From: Amoebidium appalachense
Taxonomy: Eukaryota > Ichthyosporea
Direction: 5' to 3'
DNA: 64,000 bases
NCBI GenBank assembly: GCA_963693365.1
Contig: CAVNZM010000006.1
Coordinates: 6,944,001-7,008,000, forward strand
Part shown: positions 17,940 to 30,516 of the stretch, piece by piece
Layout: each line of letters opens with the position of its first letter
How positions within the stretch are numbered: position 1 is the stretch's first letter
Made by a program: the position numbers and the translations under genes
Notes under the pieces: generated by a model
Databases searched by the model: none
The model's input: the letters and a program-made list of their open reading frames with translations, nothing else
What the model was told of the DNA's origin: nothing

Positions 17940-18885
17940 ACACACACAAACGTACCAATGCCGGTATTGCCACGTCCAGCACGTGTCTGCTCATGGCCAC
18001 CACCAGTGCCTCGTCCTCCTCCCTCTCCTGCCGTCAACCCGTCAGCACCACCCAATCATGCTTCCCCCCCCCCCCTCTCCCCCCCCATCCCTTTTACCCA
18101 CCTCGGCAGGCAGGCGGGCATGTGTCTCCGTGAATGCATCTGGGTTGTAGGCCCAATCGAACTGGAACTCGGGTGACTCCAGCAACTCTGTCCCAAAGCT
18201 CAGTTCCCTGCCTTCCCCCTTCCTCCCCCCCCCCCCCCCCCCCCCCCCCTCTCTCTGCCCTCACCATCAGTCAGCTCCAGGGCCGCACTCTTTGCTGCAT
18301 CGTCAGCCCCCTCTGCCTGCTGCCACTCGTCAGCAACCCAACCCCCCCTCTCCCCCCCAAAACACACCACCTACACCCCCCCCCCAAAACACACCACCTA
18401 CACCCCCCCCCCCCCCCCCCGGCCAATCACGCACACACACACACACACACACATCCCCCCCCCCTCCCCCCATCCCCCCCCCCACACACCCACATCCCCC
18501 CCTGTGCTCTACCTGCTGGGCCATGTGTTCCTTCATCTTCTGCCGCAGGAATGAAACATACTTTGCCTCCCTAAGAGGCACAATACATCTGTTAGTCTCC
18601 AGCCCTCCCCTCCCCATTCCCCCCCCCCTTCCCCCCTCCCCATGTGCCCATGCACGCACCTGAAAGCCAGCACCAGCTCTCTCCTCAGGAGGGTCAGGCC
18701 GTGCAGGCTGTAGCCAAAGAAGGCACTGGATGCATCGCTGCGCCCCTGTGCCACGTGTCAGCCAAAAGCCCCCGTGTGCATGCACGTGTCAGCCAACCCT
18801 CCCCCCCCCCCCCCCGTGTGTCCGCCAAACCCCCCTCCCCCCCCCCCCCCCCCCCCCCCCGTGTACATGCATGCCTCAGCCACAC

Positions 18886-18933
<48 letters not shown>

Positions 18934-19342
18934 CCCCGTGTGCATTCCCGTGCCATCCAGTCCCCCCGTGCACCCCCACACCGGCACATGTGCCTACCAG
19001 GTGGAAGTTGGCATCGACAGGGGCCACTCTGAACAGGTCCAGCACGTACAGCCTCTGGTCGTTGCCCCTCAAACCCTGCACCCCACATCAGCACCTACCC
19101 ACCACACCAACATCCTCCACCATGTTGCCGCCGCATTCCCCCTCCCCCCCCCCGCCCCAGCTCCCACCCTTTTTCCACACCCTGCACCTAGCCCCTCCCT
19201 TCCCCTTCCCTCACACACCCACCCGCCCACCTTGCAGTCCGCACTTGTTGCCAGCACGTGCCCGTTGCCCTGCTGGTCCACCACCCTGCACACAGCCAAT
19301 CAGATCACTGACAACCCCCGCCCCCCCTTCCCTCCCCCCCAA

Positions 19343-19377
<35 letters not shown>

Positions 19378-22300
19378 CCCTACACCCACCTGTGGGCCTT
19401 CAGATAGAGTTTCTTTGCAGCTGCCGCCATTGGGTCCTCGAAGGCACTTGCCGTGACTATGGTGTTGCCGCCATCTGCCGACCCATACTCCACTGCCTCC
19501 TCCTGCTCCCGCCTCAAAATACCTGTCCCATCCATCAGCACATGCTGCCTGCTTGCCCCCCCTCCCCTCCCCCCTCAACACCAACCCACCCACCCACACA
19601 CACACACCCAAACACGCACCCACGCATATGCACGCAAGCACGCACACACACACACACACCCGGGATGATGCTCTGGGCCACGACCCTCCTGCCCTTGTAG
19701 TCGACCAGGCATGTCAACAGGGTGTGCAGTCCATCTATCTCCCCCTCCCTCATGGCCTGCAGCCCTCGCAGGTCTGCGGCTGCCGCCTTGTGCGCCGCTG
19801 TAGATCACCGTCAGATGGTGTGGGGTGGGGTGCAATGGGGGCTAGTGTGCGTTCCATGGGGGGCATAAGTGTTGGGTTTACACTGTTTACTCGAGCAAGA
19901 GACCAGTCTCAGGTATTAGGGGGTCTCAGGTGTGGGGGGGTCTCAGATATATGTGTGAGGGGGGTATGTGTGAAGAGGGGGGATATCGGTGTGATAGGGG
20001 GGATATATGTGTGAAGAGGGGGGATATATCTGCGAAGAGGGGGGATATATGTGTGAGAGGGGGGATATATGTGCGAAGAGGGGGGATATATGTGTGAAGG
20101 GGGGGGATATATGTGTGAAGAGGGGGGATATGTGTGTGAAGAGGCGGGCTATGTGTGCCATTTGGGCTATGTGTGCATGCCATGTTGGCCAAACCCACCT
20201 GGGGTGCCCCCCAACTGCTTGTAGTAGTCCCTCCCATCCTCTGCGTGGCTGAAGAAGATGTTGTTGTGGATGAACATGTGGCAGGCAGATGGGTCCTGTG
20301 GGTTGATGGCACTGGCCCGCCCTGCACCAACAATCAGCCTCACGTAACCTCCCCTCGATCCCACATCCCTCTCCCCCCCTCTCCCCTCTCCCCCTCCTCC
20401 CGCCCTCTCTTCAATCCCACCTCCACCCCCCTCTACTCCAAAACCCCCCCTTCCCCGGGCAAAGTAACGATAGTAACATTTAAGTGAGCCCCCTCCAGCC
20501 CTTCTAGCCCCTCCCTCCCCCTTCTCCCCCCCCGCCACGTACCATCGACCACGGCCATTGCGCCCTTTGTAGCCGCAGCCACAAACTCACTGTGGCAGCG
20601 GAACAGTGACCTGTCTCTCACCAACTGCATGCCCACCCAGTCAGCACCCCATGGCCCAATGTGCCCTCCCAGCCCAGCTGAAATGCATCCCCCCAAGGCC
20701 CTCAGGCACGCTCCTGTGCCCCCCCCCCCCCCCTCAAGCAGGACCACGCACCCGCTCAGCTATGGTGGCCCTGGGCAGGGTGTGCAGCATCTGCCAGTCC
20801 TCATTCCAGTCCCTGCACGTGCACACACCTCAGCATCTCGACCCTCACCCCTTCTGCTGCTTTACCTACCCCCCCCCCCCCCCCCCCCCCACACACCCGT
20901 CTTTCTTCCTCCCCGGCACACTAGACCCAGCACAAACCCCCCCCCCCCCCCCCCCCTGCCCGACATCCCAGCCCCTCCCCCCCCCCCCCCCCCTCTCCCC
21001 CATTCCCCCCGGGGAGCACCAGACCCAGACCCCTCCACCGCTTCCCTCCCCTTCTGCGGCACACCAGAACCCCCCCTCCCCCCCCCCCCCACACCTGCCC
21101 TTTACTCCCCCCCCCCCCCCCCCCACACCTGCCCTTTACACCCGACCTCACCCCCACCTGCCCGTTATACACCCAATCCCCCCCCCCCCTCCTCCCCCCC
21201 TCCCCCCCTGCCTTCTACACCCCCCCCTCCCCCCCACCTGCCCAGGCCCGGGATCTGCTCATCCATGTCCATATCTGGCCTCAGTGCCTGCTGGGCCCTG
21301 GCCATGCTGTAGCCGTGCACACCCTCCCGGCCCACCTGCACGTGGTGTCAGTGCCATCCTAGTCTAATGGTTAGCCCCAGGGGCGGGTGCCTACCCAGCT
21401 GGGGGTGGGGTAGGGCACAGGCAGGGTGTGGTAGGGGGACTCATCGAGGGCCCTGGCCTTGATGCCCTCCCAGCCACGAAGAAACTGCCCGCTGACCTTG
21501 CACAGCAGCCCTGCACGTGCACATGTCAGCATGCATGCGGCACACATAATGACATGTGTTTGGAGGCATGCAGGCACACATAATGACATGCCCCCCCTGG
21601 CACATGTGTGTGCAGGCATGTCAGCCCCTGCCAGCCACACAGCCCTGTACCGGGCCTATTGCTGCCAAGGTGGGCATGGGAACTGCCACACCAGCAACCA
21701 CATGCCAGCAGGCAGGGGGCAACCCCCCATACGATATGAGTCTATGCACAAAGCTATTGCCGATCTGCCGCCATCTAGTGGAGACCTTGGCTTTGCCTAT
21801 ACTGAGAGTGGTGGGGAACCCTGACCTCTGCCGAATCCATGACATATACTGCCCCCCACATCCACCTACAAACACGAGTCAACCGCTACCACACCCACAC
21901 CCACATCCATAGTCTGTACACTTGTGCCCTGCCCTGGGCCCCGACCCACGTGGCCCACCCACCTGCCAGGGTGCTTGCTGCAGCCCCCTTGCCCCCCACC
22001 GTACCCTTCTCAGGTGCAAACCGTCCGGGTGTGCCTGCACCAGCAGCCGTCAGCAAGCCTCTCTTCCTGCCCTTGCCCCCCTCCCCCCCTCCCCCCCCCC
22101 CCCCCCCCCCGGAGCACGCACATGCATTGACGTAGAAGCCCCCCCCACATGCCGTCACACACAGGCTGCTGCCCTCGGCCGTCTCCACGTCCAGATAGAA
22201 GAAGTCCCCTGCACAAATGTCAGCACCAGCACCACACCCACACCCACACCCACACCCACACACCACAGGTTGTACGCACCCAGCAGGCGCCTGTTTGGGG

Positions 22301-23852
22301 GTGGGGGGTTCCAGCCACTGTAGCACAGACTGCGCAGGCAAGGCGCTGGGGTGGCCTGGGGGTGCAGGGTTAAAAAGGCAGGCCTACAACGGGGCGGGGG
22401 GGGGGGGGGGGGGGGGGAGGGGGGGGGGACACGAAGTTAACTTTTACGACGGACAACACAATGCAGACTATGCACAGAACATACAGGGTATGCAAAATAA
22501 ACAGAGCACAAGGGGGGGGAGAGAGAGGGGGCAAGGTATCCACAGTACCCGATACTCATCCCATTTACCACGCATATGAACCCAGTTATACAAAGGGACG
22601 TTACAAGCAAGAGCATTGGGAAGGGCAGAGGGTTGAGGTTGCAGCAAGCAACAAGCAAGAAAAACATGGGCAGACACTCAGGAGACAAAAGGGAGTTAGT
22701 GACCTGCGTGGAGGGTGGCAGCAGGTCAGGCAGGACAGGAGGCAGGGGCACGGCATAGTCGCTGGTGGCTGGCGGGTCCACTGCCCCGTCCTCGTGGGGC
22801 TCTGTGGCCCCAGTCAGCACACACAGCCCAGCCAGGCCCACTGGGGGCACACACAGAGACAGGCACCACACACAGCCCAAGTGTGCCCTGCAGTCCCTGG
22901 GCCCAGTGGCTGGCCCATAGGGCAGCTGCTGCTGAAGGGTGTCTCGGCCAGTCCATAGAAAACAGACAGCTGGGATTTGTGTAGCAAGGGCTCCAGATCT
23001 ACACATACCGACCAACCCCTCTTCTCCCCCCCCCCCCCCCTCCCTAGCCACTATCCAGCAATGCACATCTGACCCAGACCAGCCCACTGCTTCCTATGTG
23101 GCCTCAGAGGGAGAGGCTCACCCACCGGGGCCCAGGCAGGGCAGCACAGGCTCAGGGCACCAGGGGGTGCCCTTTGCAGGGGGGGTAAGCAGCTCCTGCA
23201 GGCGGGCCACGTGTGCACGGGCAGCCTTCTCCGTGTACTCCACTGCAGCCGGGGGATGAGAGCAAGGAGGGTGTCAGAGACTAGGCCCCAACAAGCAGGC
23301 AGGCACAGGCAGGGCACGCACACTCCCTCAGCACGAGGGTCGGGGTCTGGGCCAGGGCCGGCACGGCCTGCAGGGGGGTCAGGTCCAGCAGGGGCTTGCC
23401 CTGGTGCAGCAGCGCAAAGTGCGTATGGTGGAAGGCTTCGGGCAGCTCGCCCAGGCACTGCCGCACGTCCTGCACGCAGTCCTGGGGGTGTGCCTGTGCC
23501 CGCAGTCAGCACCCTCCCGCGTCCCTAACCGCCTGCCCGCCCGCCACCCACGCACCAGCAGGGTCACATGGTTGCCCTGGGGCAGGTCCACCCGCAGGCT
23601 GAAGGCCGTCTGTGCCTCCCCTGCAACCCGCGTCAGCCCTCTCCACACCGCACACCCCCCACCCAGTGCAGGCACGCACCTTCGGCACTTGCGGGTGCTC
23701 CCTCCTCGCTGGCTGCGGGCACGGCCTGGGCCACTGCGGGGCACAGCCCTGGGTCAGTGCCTGCAGGCAGACAGGCAGGCAGGGAGAGGGAGGGTGGGGG
23801 TAAGCGGCATACCGTCAGCCTGCTGGGCTGCGTCGGTGGCTACGGGGGCCAT
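12145..23852 (-). CDS. CLUH: Clustered mitochondria protein homologue (CLU/CLUH), many exons
   Basis: CLUH proteins are cytosolic RNA-binding proteins that handle mRNAs for mitochondrial proteins and affect mitochondrial distribution. The start is the ATG at 23852 (MAPVATDAAQQAD), exon 1 being 23852-23813. The CLU N-terminal ubiquitin-like region lies at about 23.5-23.1 kb (DVRQCLGELPEAFHHTHFAL, then EYTEKAARAHVARLQELL). A hallmark segment at 22.35-22.1 kb reads YSGWNPPPPNRRLLGDFFYL and GGGFYVN. The CLU domain follows with FVAAATKGAMAVVDG (20.6 kb), MFIHNNIFFSHAEDGRDYYK (20.25 kb), LVDYKGRRVVAQSIIPG (19.7 kb) and LYVLDLFRVAPVDANFHLV (19.05 kb). A middle region includes GVNMRYLGYVAKEL (17.57 kb). 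TPR-like exons follow, including VYGPLHPDVASCF (14.88 kb), ERTLGLDHPVTVAAYV (13.46 kb) and GDFKRAMKAEKQANALYRAV (12.9 kb). The end is ITEILNFINS and TAG at 12147-12145. I count over 25 exons. Family identity is firm; not every exon border was resolved. Confidence 0.92.
12260..12300. repeat. C-run in last CLUH intron
   Basis: About 34 C bases, equal to a G-tract on the sense strand of CLUH, immediately upstream of the terminal exon. Similar tracts lie at about 12630-12665, 12735-12755, 13163-13205, 17080-17092 and 17138-17160. Confidence 0.9.
13819..14696. mobile_element. Probable non-autonomous DNA transposon in a CLUH intron
   Basis: The ends form an inverted repeat: CACGGCGGCCATGT at 13819 and its exact complement ending at 14696 (ACATGGCCGCCGTG). 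CA lies directly outside both ends, a possible 2-bp target duplication. The interior is AT-rich and unlike the surrounding C-rich introns. It holds four copies of a TATTACTGTGCTATA-type repeat (about 13960-14060) and a perfect 15-bp hairpin (14220-14252). No transposase-like frame was found. CLUH exons lie on both sides (VAAYV near 13.44 kb, CHQVYG near 14.88 kb), so it is intronic. Confidence 0.6.
13963..14062. repeat. Four-copy AT-rich tandem repeat
   Basis: The unit is about 29-31 bp, close to CATATTACTGTGCTATATTT plus TTTTGCTGT. The fourth copy diverges (ATAAATTTTGTTGTC). It lies inside the putative transposon in the CLUH intron. Confidence 0.85.
14743..14832. repeat. (CA)n array in CLUH intron
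   Basis: CA repeats with GA interruptions, between the putative transposon and the CLUH exon that begins near 14847. Confidence 0.9.
15018..15108. repeat. CCCA/CCAA tandem repeat
   Basis: CCACCCACCCAA-type tetranucleotide repeats followed by a short CA stretch, in a CLUH intron. Confidence 0.9.
16030..16190. repeat. Minisatellite, about 24-bp unit (GGGGTGGGCACTTGTACTGT)
   Basis: About six copies of GTGTGGGGTGGGCACTTGTA followed by CT, with variants TCATACT and TTGTGCT. It lies in a CLUH intron. Confidence 0.9.
16288..16862. repeat. Two adjacent minisatellites, 16-bp TGTGTGCATGGCCTAC and CCCCTGCATGTGTGT types
   Basis: About twenty copies of a 16-bp unit (TGTGCATGGCCYACTG) cover 16288-16613. 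A second array with GTGTCCCCTGCATGTGT units covers about 16676-16862. A short non-repetitive spacer (about 16614-16675) lies between them. Both are in a CLUH intron. Confidence 0.9.
17875..17940. repeat. C-run block in CLUH intron
   Basis: A C run of about 40 bases preceded by TC-rich sequence. Further C blocks in CLUH introns lie at about 18226-18250, 18402-18420, 18802-18816, 18836-18860, 18888-18938, 20719-20733, 20869-20890, 20937-20957, 20977-20993, 21105-21124, 22086-22110 and 23027-23040. All read as G-tracts in the sense of the gene. Confidence 0.9.
19940..20158. repeat. Minisatellite, about 21-bp unit (GATATATGTGTGAAGAGGGG)
   Basis: About ten copies of GGGGGGATATATGTGTGAAG plus A, with variants, in a CLUH intron between exons near 19.8 kb and 20.2 kb. 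Confidence 0.9.
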
Positions 23853-26150
23853 GGCTGGGCAGTGTGCGGTGTTGCGTGTTGGGGTGGTGTTGGTGGTGTG
23901 GGTGTGGGTGGTCCTGGGGGTTGGTGTGTGGCAGTGACAAGCGACAACAAAGAGCTGGCCGCATGCACGAGGCATGGCCAAGCCGCCCAGGCCGCACAAG
24001 CAGGTTAGCGCAAACACCGCAACCTACAAAGTCATGATTATTTGCCAATCACATGATTGCTTTTCTCGGGGGCTGGCTTGGCGGCCAGTCGGACCGACCT
24101 CCGCTGACGCCCCAACTTCCCAAGACGGGGGAGCTTCCCGCTACAGCTGGTTGCATAGCGGCTGGTACAGAAAGACTATTTATGCTTCCGCTAGTTGTCT
24201 TTTTTCCTGACATGTGCCAGCTACTGCCATTGCATGCAAAGGGAAGAAATGGCTTTCAATTTTTAATCATTATTGCAGGCACTGGCTGGCCCAAACGCAG
24301 CCAACCCACAATGCCAAAGCAGAAGCTCATTTCGCCGGCCATTGCGGCGGCTCACCACAGGCTCGCCAGGCACCAAGCCACACTGTTCGGGAGCCCAGTG
24401 CCAGCAGCAGTCTGACAGGGCGCCTCAGCTAACTGCGGTCAGTGCCGATGTACATAGTGTAGCAGTACAAGAACGTAGCTACATGTGGACAAACTTGGAG
24501 CATGCAGCTTTATGAATATTATACGCGGAGAATACAATTAGAACTCATACCCAATCGATTCCCCACCCCTCCCCCCTACATATGGTCTTAGTTTGCTTGC
24601 ACCTACAGCTGCTACCGCTGTCGTACGTGAACGTTTCCTTGTGGCCCTCAACTTTTATGAGCCAGCTGAACCTGTACATACCGGCAAGGCTGCTTCACCC
24701 CGCTATTTGAGTGTCTGCAAGATTAGCACTACCACCACACTGTTGGAAAGCCTCTTCAATTAACTGCTTTGCGCTATCTTCTCAGAATTAATCTAAAAGT
24801 TGTCTCATGACATACAAGCCCACCGTCTTCACTTGCAACTATTGATCTTGCGCGTGTGTGCACTGTGTTAGATATTCCGCCTCATTAATATTGCAGGCAG
24901 GTATGGATAGAAAGGTACATCCCCAGTATACCGTTTGATTCCACTTTAGCAAAGTGTTTACGAATATGCAGGCCCAGCTTCTTCACGTGCACAGTGGATG
25001 TCTTTTTGTGATCGACTCCGTGCTGGGGTGCTGCTTGACCACACGTGTACGCCATACTGAGAAATTTTTTGCCATGCAGTGCATATACCAGCACGAGCAA
25101 GGGAAAAAACGGAGTGCTTATGTGTTACAGGCATGGGAGAAAGAGAGGCTTATGCTTGTGTAGAGTGATGGGGAACGCTTGCTATGCTTGTTCTATGCAT
25201 CCGAAAGCCGAGATGATAACAGTGCCCTATCAAACTATGAAAGATGACAGACTAAGTGACCATTCTGCCCGGGGTACGCTACAAATATGGTGTTATGTGA
25301 TGGGGTTAAAGGGGCAGGTGCGTCTCATGCATGGCCATGGGAACTGAATATGTCCATCTTTAGCGGCTACACGAACACCAAATTAGGACAACTTTGTATA
25401 GCCCAACTCCTGCAGTTGGCGAGCAAACGTGATTCCACTTAGAAGTTCCAAAGGCTTATAGTTGCAGCCTCTCAGCTAGAATTACTTCACAAGGTACCCG
25501 AACTGCAATAGGCCGACTGCTGGAGCTCTGCTGATCATGACGGCTGGTTGACTAAACCTTGCCCGCCCCTAAAGCTGATCAACCTCTTTGGTCCATGTCG
25601 TGTGCCACATATCTCGAGAGACGTTTTACTTCCTCGTGTGTGTGCTAAAAGGCACATGCATCAGGCCCTGTGACTCTACATACGAGGTGTCTCTGTTTTT
25701 GCACGACTTCCACGTCGAGTTGTCTACTCGTCACGAGCTGGTCGCCAGGGCACGGTAACGTGATAATTGCACGCACCCAGAGCGGCCACGCATCATGATC
25801 CTGGACCAGCTCCGACTGGCCCGTGCCTGCCCTATCCTTGGACCACGAAACGACGTCACGGTGGCTGTAAGATAGCGCAACATAGCCAAGGAATATCATC
25901 ACCGCTGTAAGTGCATATGAAAACAAGGAATTTTAAATAGTATACTTACAGTTTTTTAGATTTAGTTTGTTGCGCTTGACTTCTATACTAAACAGAATCC
26001 CCCACAGCTGTTTCTGATGCAAGCGCACATCAACGCAGGTTCTGGTTCCAATCAGCTGTGGCTCCATGATTGGATACATATCACACACTCTAATCCACGG
26101 TTTGCATATAAGCGATCCCATTGGCTCTGGCCGTTGTTTTTGGTGTCCGG
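23853..26150. other. Intergenic region between CLUH and the Rho gene
   Basis: Just upstream of CLUH are CCAAT-type words (GCCAATCACATGATTG near 24042), consistent with its promoter. The rest, to about 25.6 kb, lacks long homopolymers and contains no frame I recognise. A weak two-exon candidate on the minus strand at its right end is listed separately. Confidence 0.45.
25645..26121 (-). CDS. Weak candidate two-exon gene, unknown product
   Basis: A frame opens with ATG at 26121 (MGSLICKPWIRVCDM) and runs to an ACT|GTAAGT donor near 25951. A CACTTACAG acceptor about 45 nt on joins it in phase to a frame beginning VMIFLGYVALSYSHRD and ending GPDACAF then stop at 25645. A short hydrophobic stretch (MIFLGYVAL) is the only feature. 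The first part overlaps a cluster of CCAAT/ATTGG boxes that looks like the Rho promoter. The splice joint is attractive, but the protein has no recognised relatives, so this may be chance. Confidence 0.25.
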
Positions 26151-26215
26151 CCGCGCTGATTGGTCAGCAGCGCACAGCCAATATGGCAACAGGGCAGGCA
26201 TACAAAGAACACCCA
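26050..26215. promoter_or_regulatory. CCAAT-box cluster, probable promoter of the Rho gene
   Basis: Several CCAAT or ATTGG words lie close together: CCAATCAGC near 26048, GATTGG near 26069, CATTGGC near 26119, GATTGGTCAGC near 26158 and CCAATATGG near 26178. The 5' untranslated exon of the Rho gene would begin just downstream. The words occur in both orientations, so the region could drive transcription both ways. Confidence 0.5.
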
Positions 26216-26273
26216 CCCCCCAAAACCGCTCAGTAGTTTCCCCGCCTGTGTGCCTGCTACAGCTTCTTTTTTG

Positions 26274-28420
<2,147 letters not shown>

Positions 28421-28568
28421 GTTGTGTGTGTGCGCCGGAGCATTAGTCACCCTTTCGAATGGATATACTCAGTCTCTATGTTTATGAACTAATACCGAAT
28501 ACGTCCTGAAATAGTGCATACATACAAGCAAACAGACCTGCTTAGTTGTCGATTTGTCCCTTAGTAGT

Positions 28569-28574
28569 AATAAA
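28569..28574 (+). terminator. AATAAA polyadenylation signal after the Rho gene
   Basis: AATAAA lies 149 bases beyond the stop codon, in a stretch without homopolymers. It is a likely cleavage and polyadenylation signal. Confidence 0.55.
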
Positions 28575-28859
28575 GACTTTCCGAACTTTCATCCCTGACC
28601 TGGAGTCAAGGGCTTCTTCCACGACACATGCCTCAGCTCAAGGACTCTCCTTTCATCTCTCCCTGCCCTCCCCCTTCCCCGCCCCTGAAGATCGTTGTTC
28701 AATATTTTCTCTTTTCTCCCTTCTCATTTAGAACGGCTCCTTGATACGAATTGCCTGGCAGCTCACAAGTCTGTCCCGTCCTCTAATTAACATCCCCTCC
28801 CCTCTCCCCCCAACGACCACCACTATCACCTTTCCCTTCTGGTCCCTCCCCGAGCCTCT

Positions 28860-28900
<41 letters not shown>

Positions 28901-29822
28901 TTCCGAACCACTACACAATTTTTAGGGTTTTAAGTTTTCCTGTTTCTTTCTGGTCGATGGCCTATATTCCTTCTGTATGCCTTTGCGTGCTTGTATATAT
29001 GTGTTTTGTGGGGTTGCACACAACTTTCCCCACACTACAGTCTCACAACACACACTCCAACACATCCGTCTTCTTGTGGCCGCCTGCTCAACCTGCACAT
29101 GCATCGATAGACACTAGGCACATGCATGCACACACGGCCCTGTTGGCCCCTGCTCGCATGCTACCCATATGGCATGTCACCAACCGGGGCGGCATACCTC
29201 AGACAGCCGTTTAGTCTTCTCTAAAGTCAAAACCATGGGTGATGCCAGATATCCGACTGCCCTTCGGGACCAAATCTACAAATAGCTTGCACTCGAAGAT
29301 ATCGATGCTCTGCCTGTGAGTGGTTACTGCCCTGTAATAGGGCTGAGATTACTTAGTTCCACTCTTAAGAGCGCATTCTAAATCTGTGCTTTTGGGTTCT
29401 ATTTATAAAATTTGTACTATCACATATGATGGGCAGGAACTTACCGATATGGGTAGCAACGGGGGGCCTTCCCAAAAGCCCCGTTTCAGAGTCCCCACCA
29501 CATGTTTGTTGTTCCTTCCTGCTACAACCTGGCCTTCCCACCGTCTTTGCTTGTGACGTCTGCTGGCTGACTTGGTCGTACTTGTGTCTGATCCAGACGG
29601 GGGAATTACCCATATAGCCATGTTGGAGTCAAGCAGTGCCTAAGGTGTGGTTTACACGGTCCATTTTTGGGAGACGGTGGGAGCACAGCCCCTCGTGTGC
29701 ATGTGTGGCTTACTGCGTTTTCCAGCAAGGCCACACACTAGACGAGGGGCGTCGCAGGCACCCCAAGCTATATATACAAAGTGGATTTCGCATACCAGGT
29801 GACTGAGTCGAACCAACCCTTC

Positions 29823-29870
<48 letters not shown>

Positions 29871-30516
29871 GGGCAAACAGTGATATCAGTACCAGTGATC
29901 TATCGGTACAAGCACCCTGCACACACACATGGGGGTCCGCATGGATGACAGCAATGCCATGCCCACTCCACTAGACACAGGCTTTGGGTGTTGCCTTTTA
30001 CTTTTGGTGGGTGGCGGGTCAAGGTCTGCCTGTGCATGCACGTCCCGTCAGTGGCTGGCTGGCCAGCATGCTCCAGGCACACTGCCGTGTCATGGCAGGC
30101 AGGAGGTAGCCACACTGCATGGCTGATGGTCCTGGCACCAAGCACGGCACACAGCCCTCATATGATGCTTTATTGCCGCCATATGTACATATACTCATTT
30201 GGCCTTCATATATTGCTTTATTGCCGCCACATAGACTCATTCGTGCATGCCCCGTCTGCCCCCCCAAGTGCCTGTGCCTGCCTGCAGCCTGCCACCATAG
30301 CCAGCCAATGGCTGTGGCTGTACACGTCTCTAGTTGGCCATTCGCAGTGCTAGTGTTGCAGCATACGAGCTATCTCCCCATTCTCCCCACTACAGCAGTA
30401 ATACAAGGTGCCAACTGATTCATGTCCTCTATGCCCCTTGCATATCGGCCATGCACCGCAGCTATTCAACCTGGCCCAGGCTATTTTTAGCCACCGGCCA
30501 TGCTCTGTAGCTATTC
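28575..30516. other. Intergenic region between convergent Rho and RAD17 genes
   Basis: It contains C runs at about 28863-28900 and 29825-29868. A short ATG frame at 29234 (MGDARYPTALRDQIYK, then stop) precedes a GTGAGT donor-like site near 29316; it may be a relic exon but is too short to call. The last kilobase holds repeated TATTGCCGCCATA-like words near 30171 and 30219. No other gene was recognised. Confidence 0.4.

Noticed and set aside
21355-21395. Sequence TAGTCTAATGGTTAGC, like the D-arm of a tRNA gene
   Set aside because: No matching acceptor stem, anticodon arm or T-arm could be found around it; it lies in a CLUH intron.
29234-29290. Short ATG frame MGDARYPTALRDQIYK before a GTGAGT site
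   Set aside because: It stops after 16 codons, with no recognised family or supporting exons; at most a relic.
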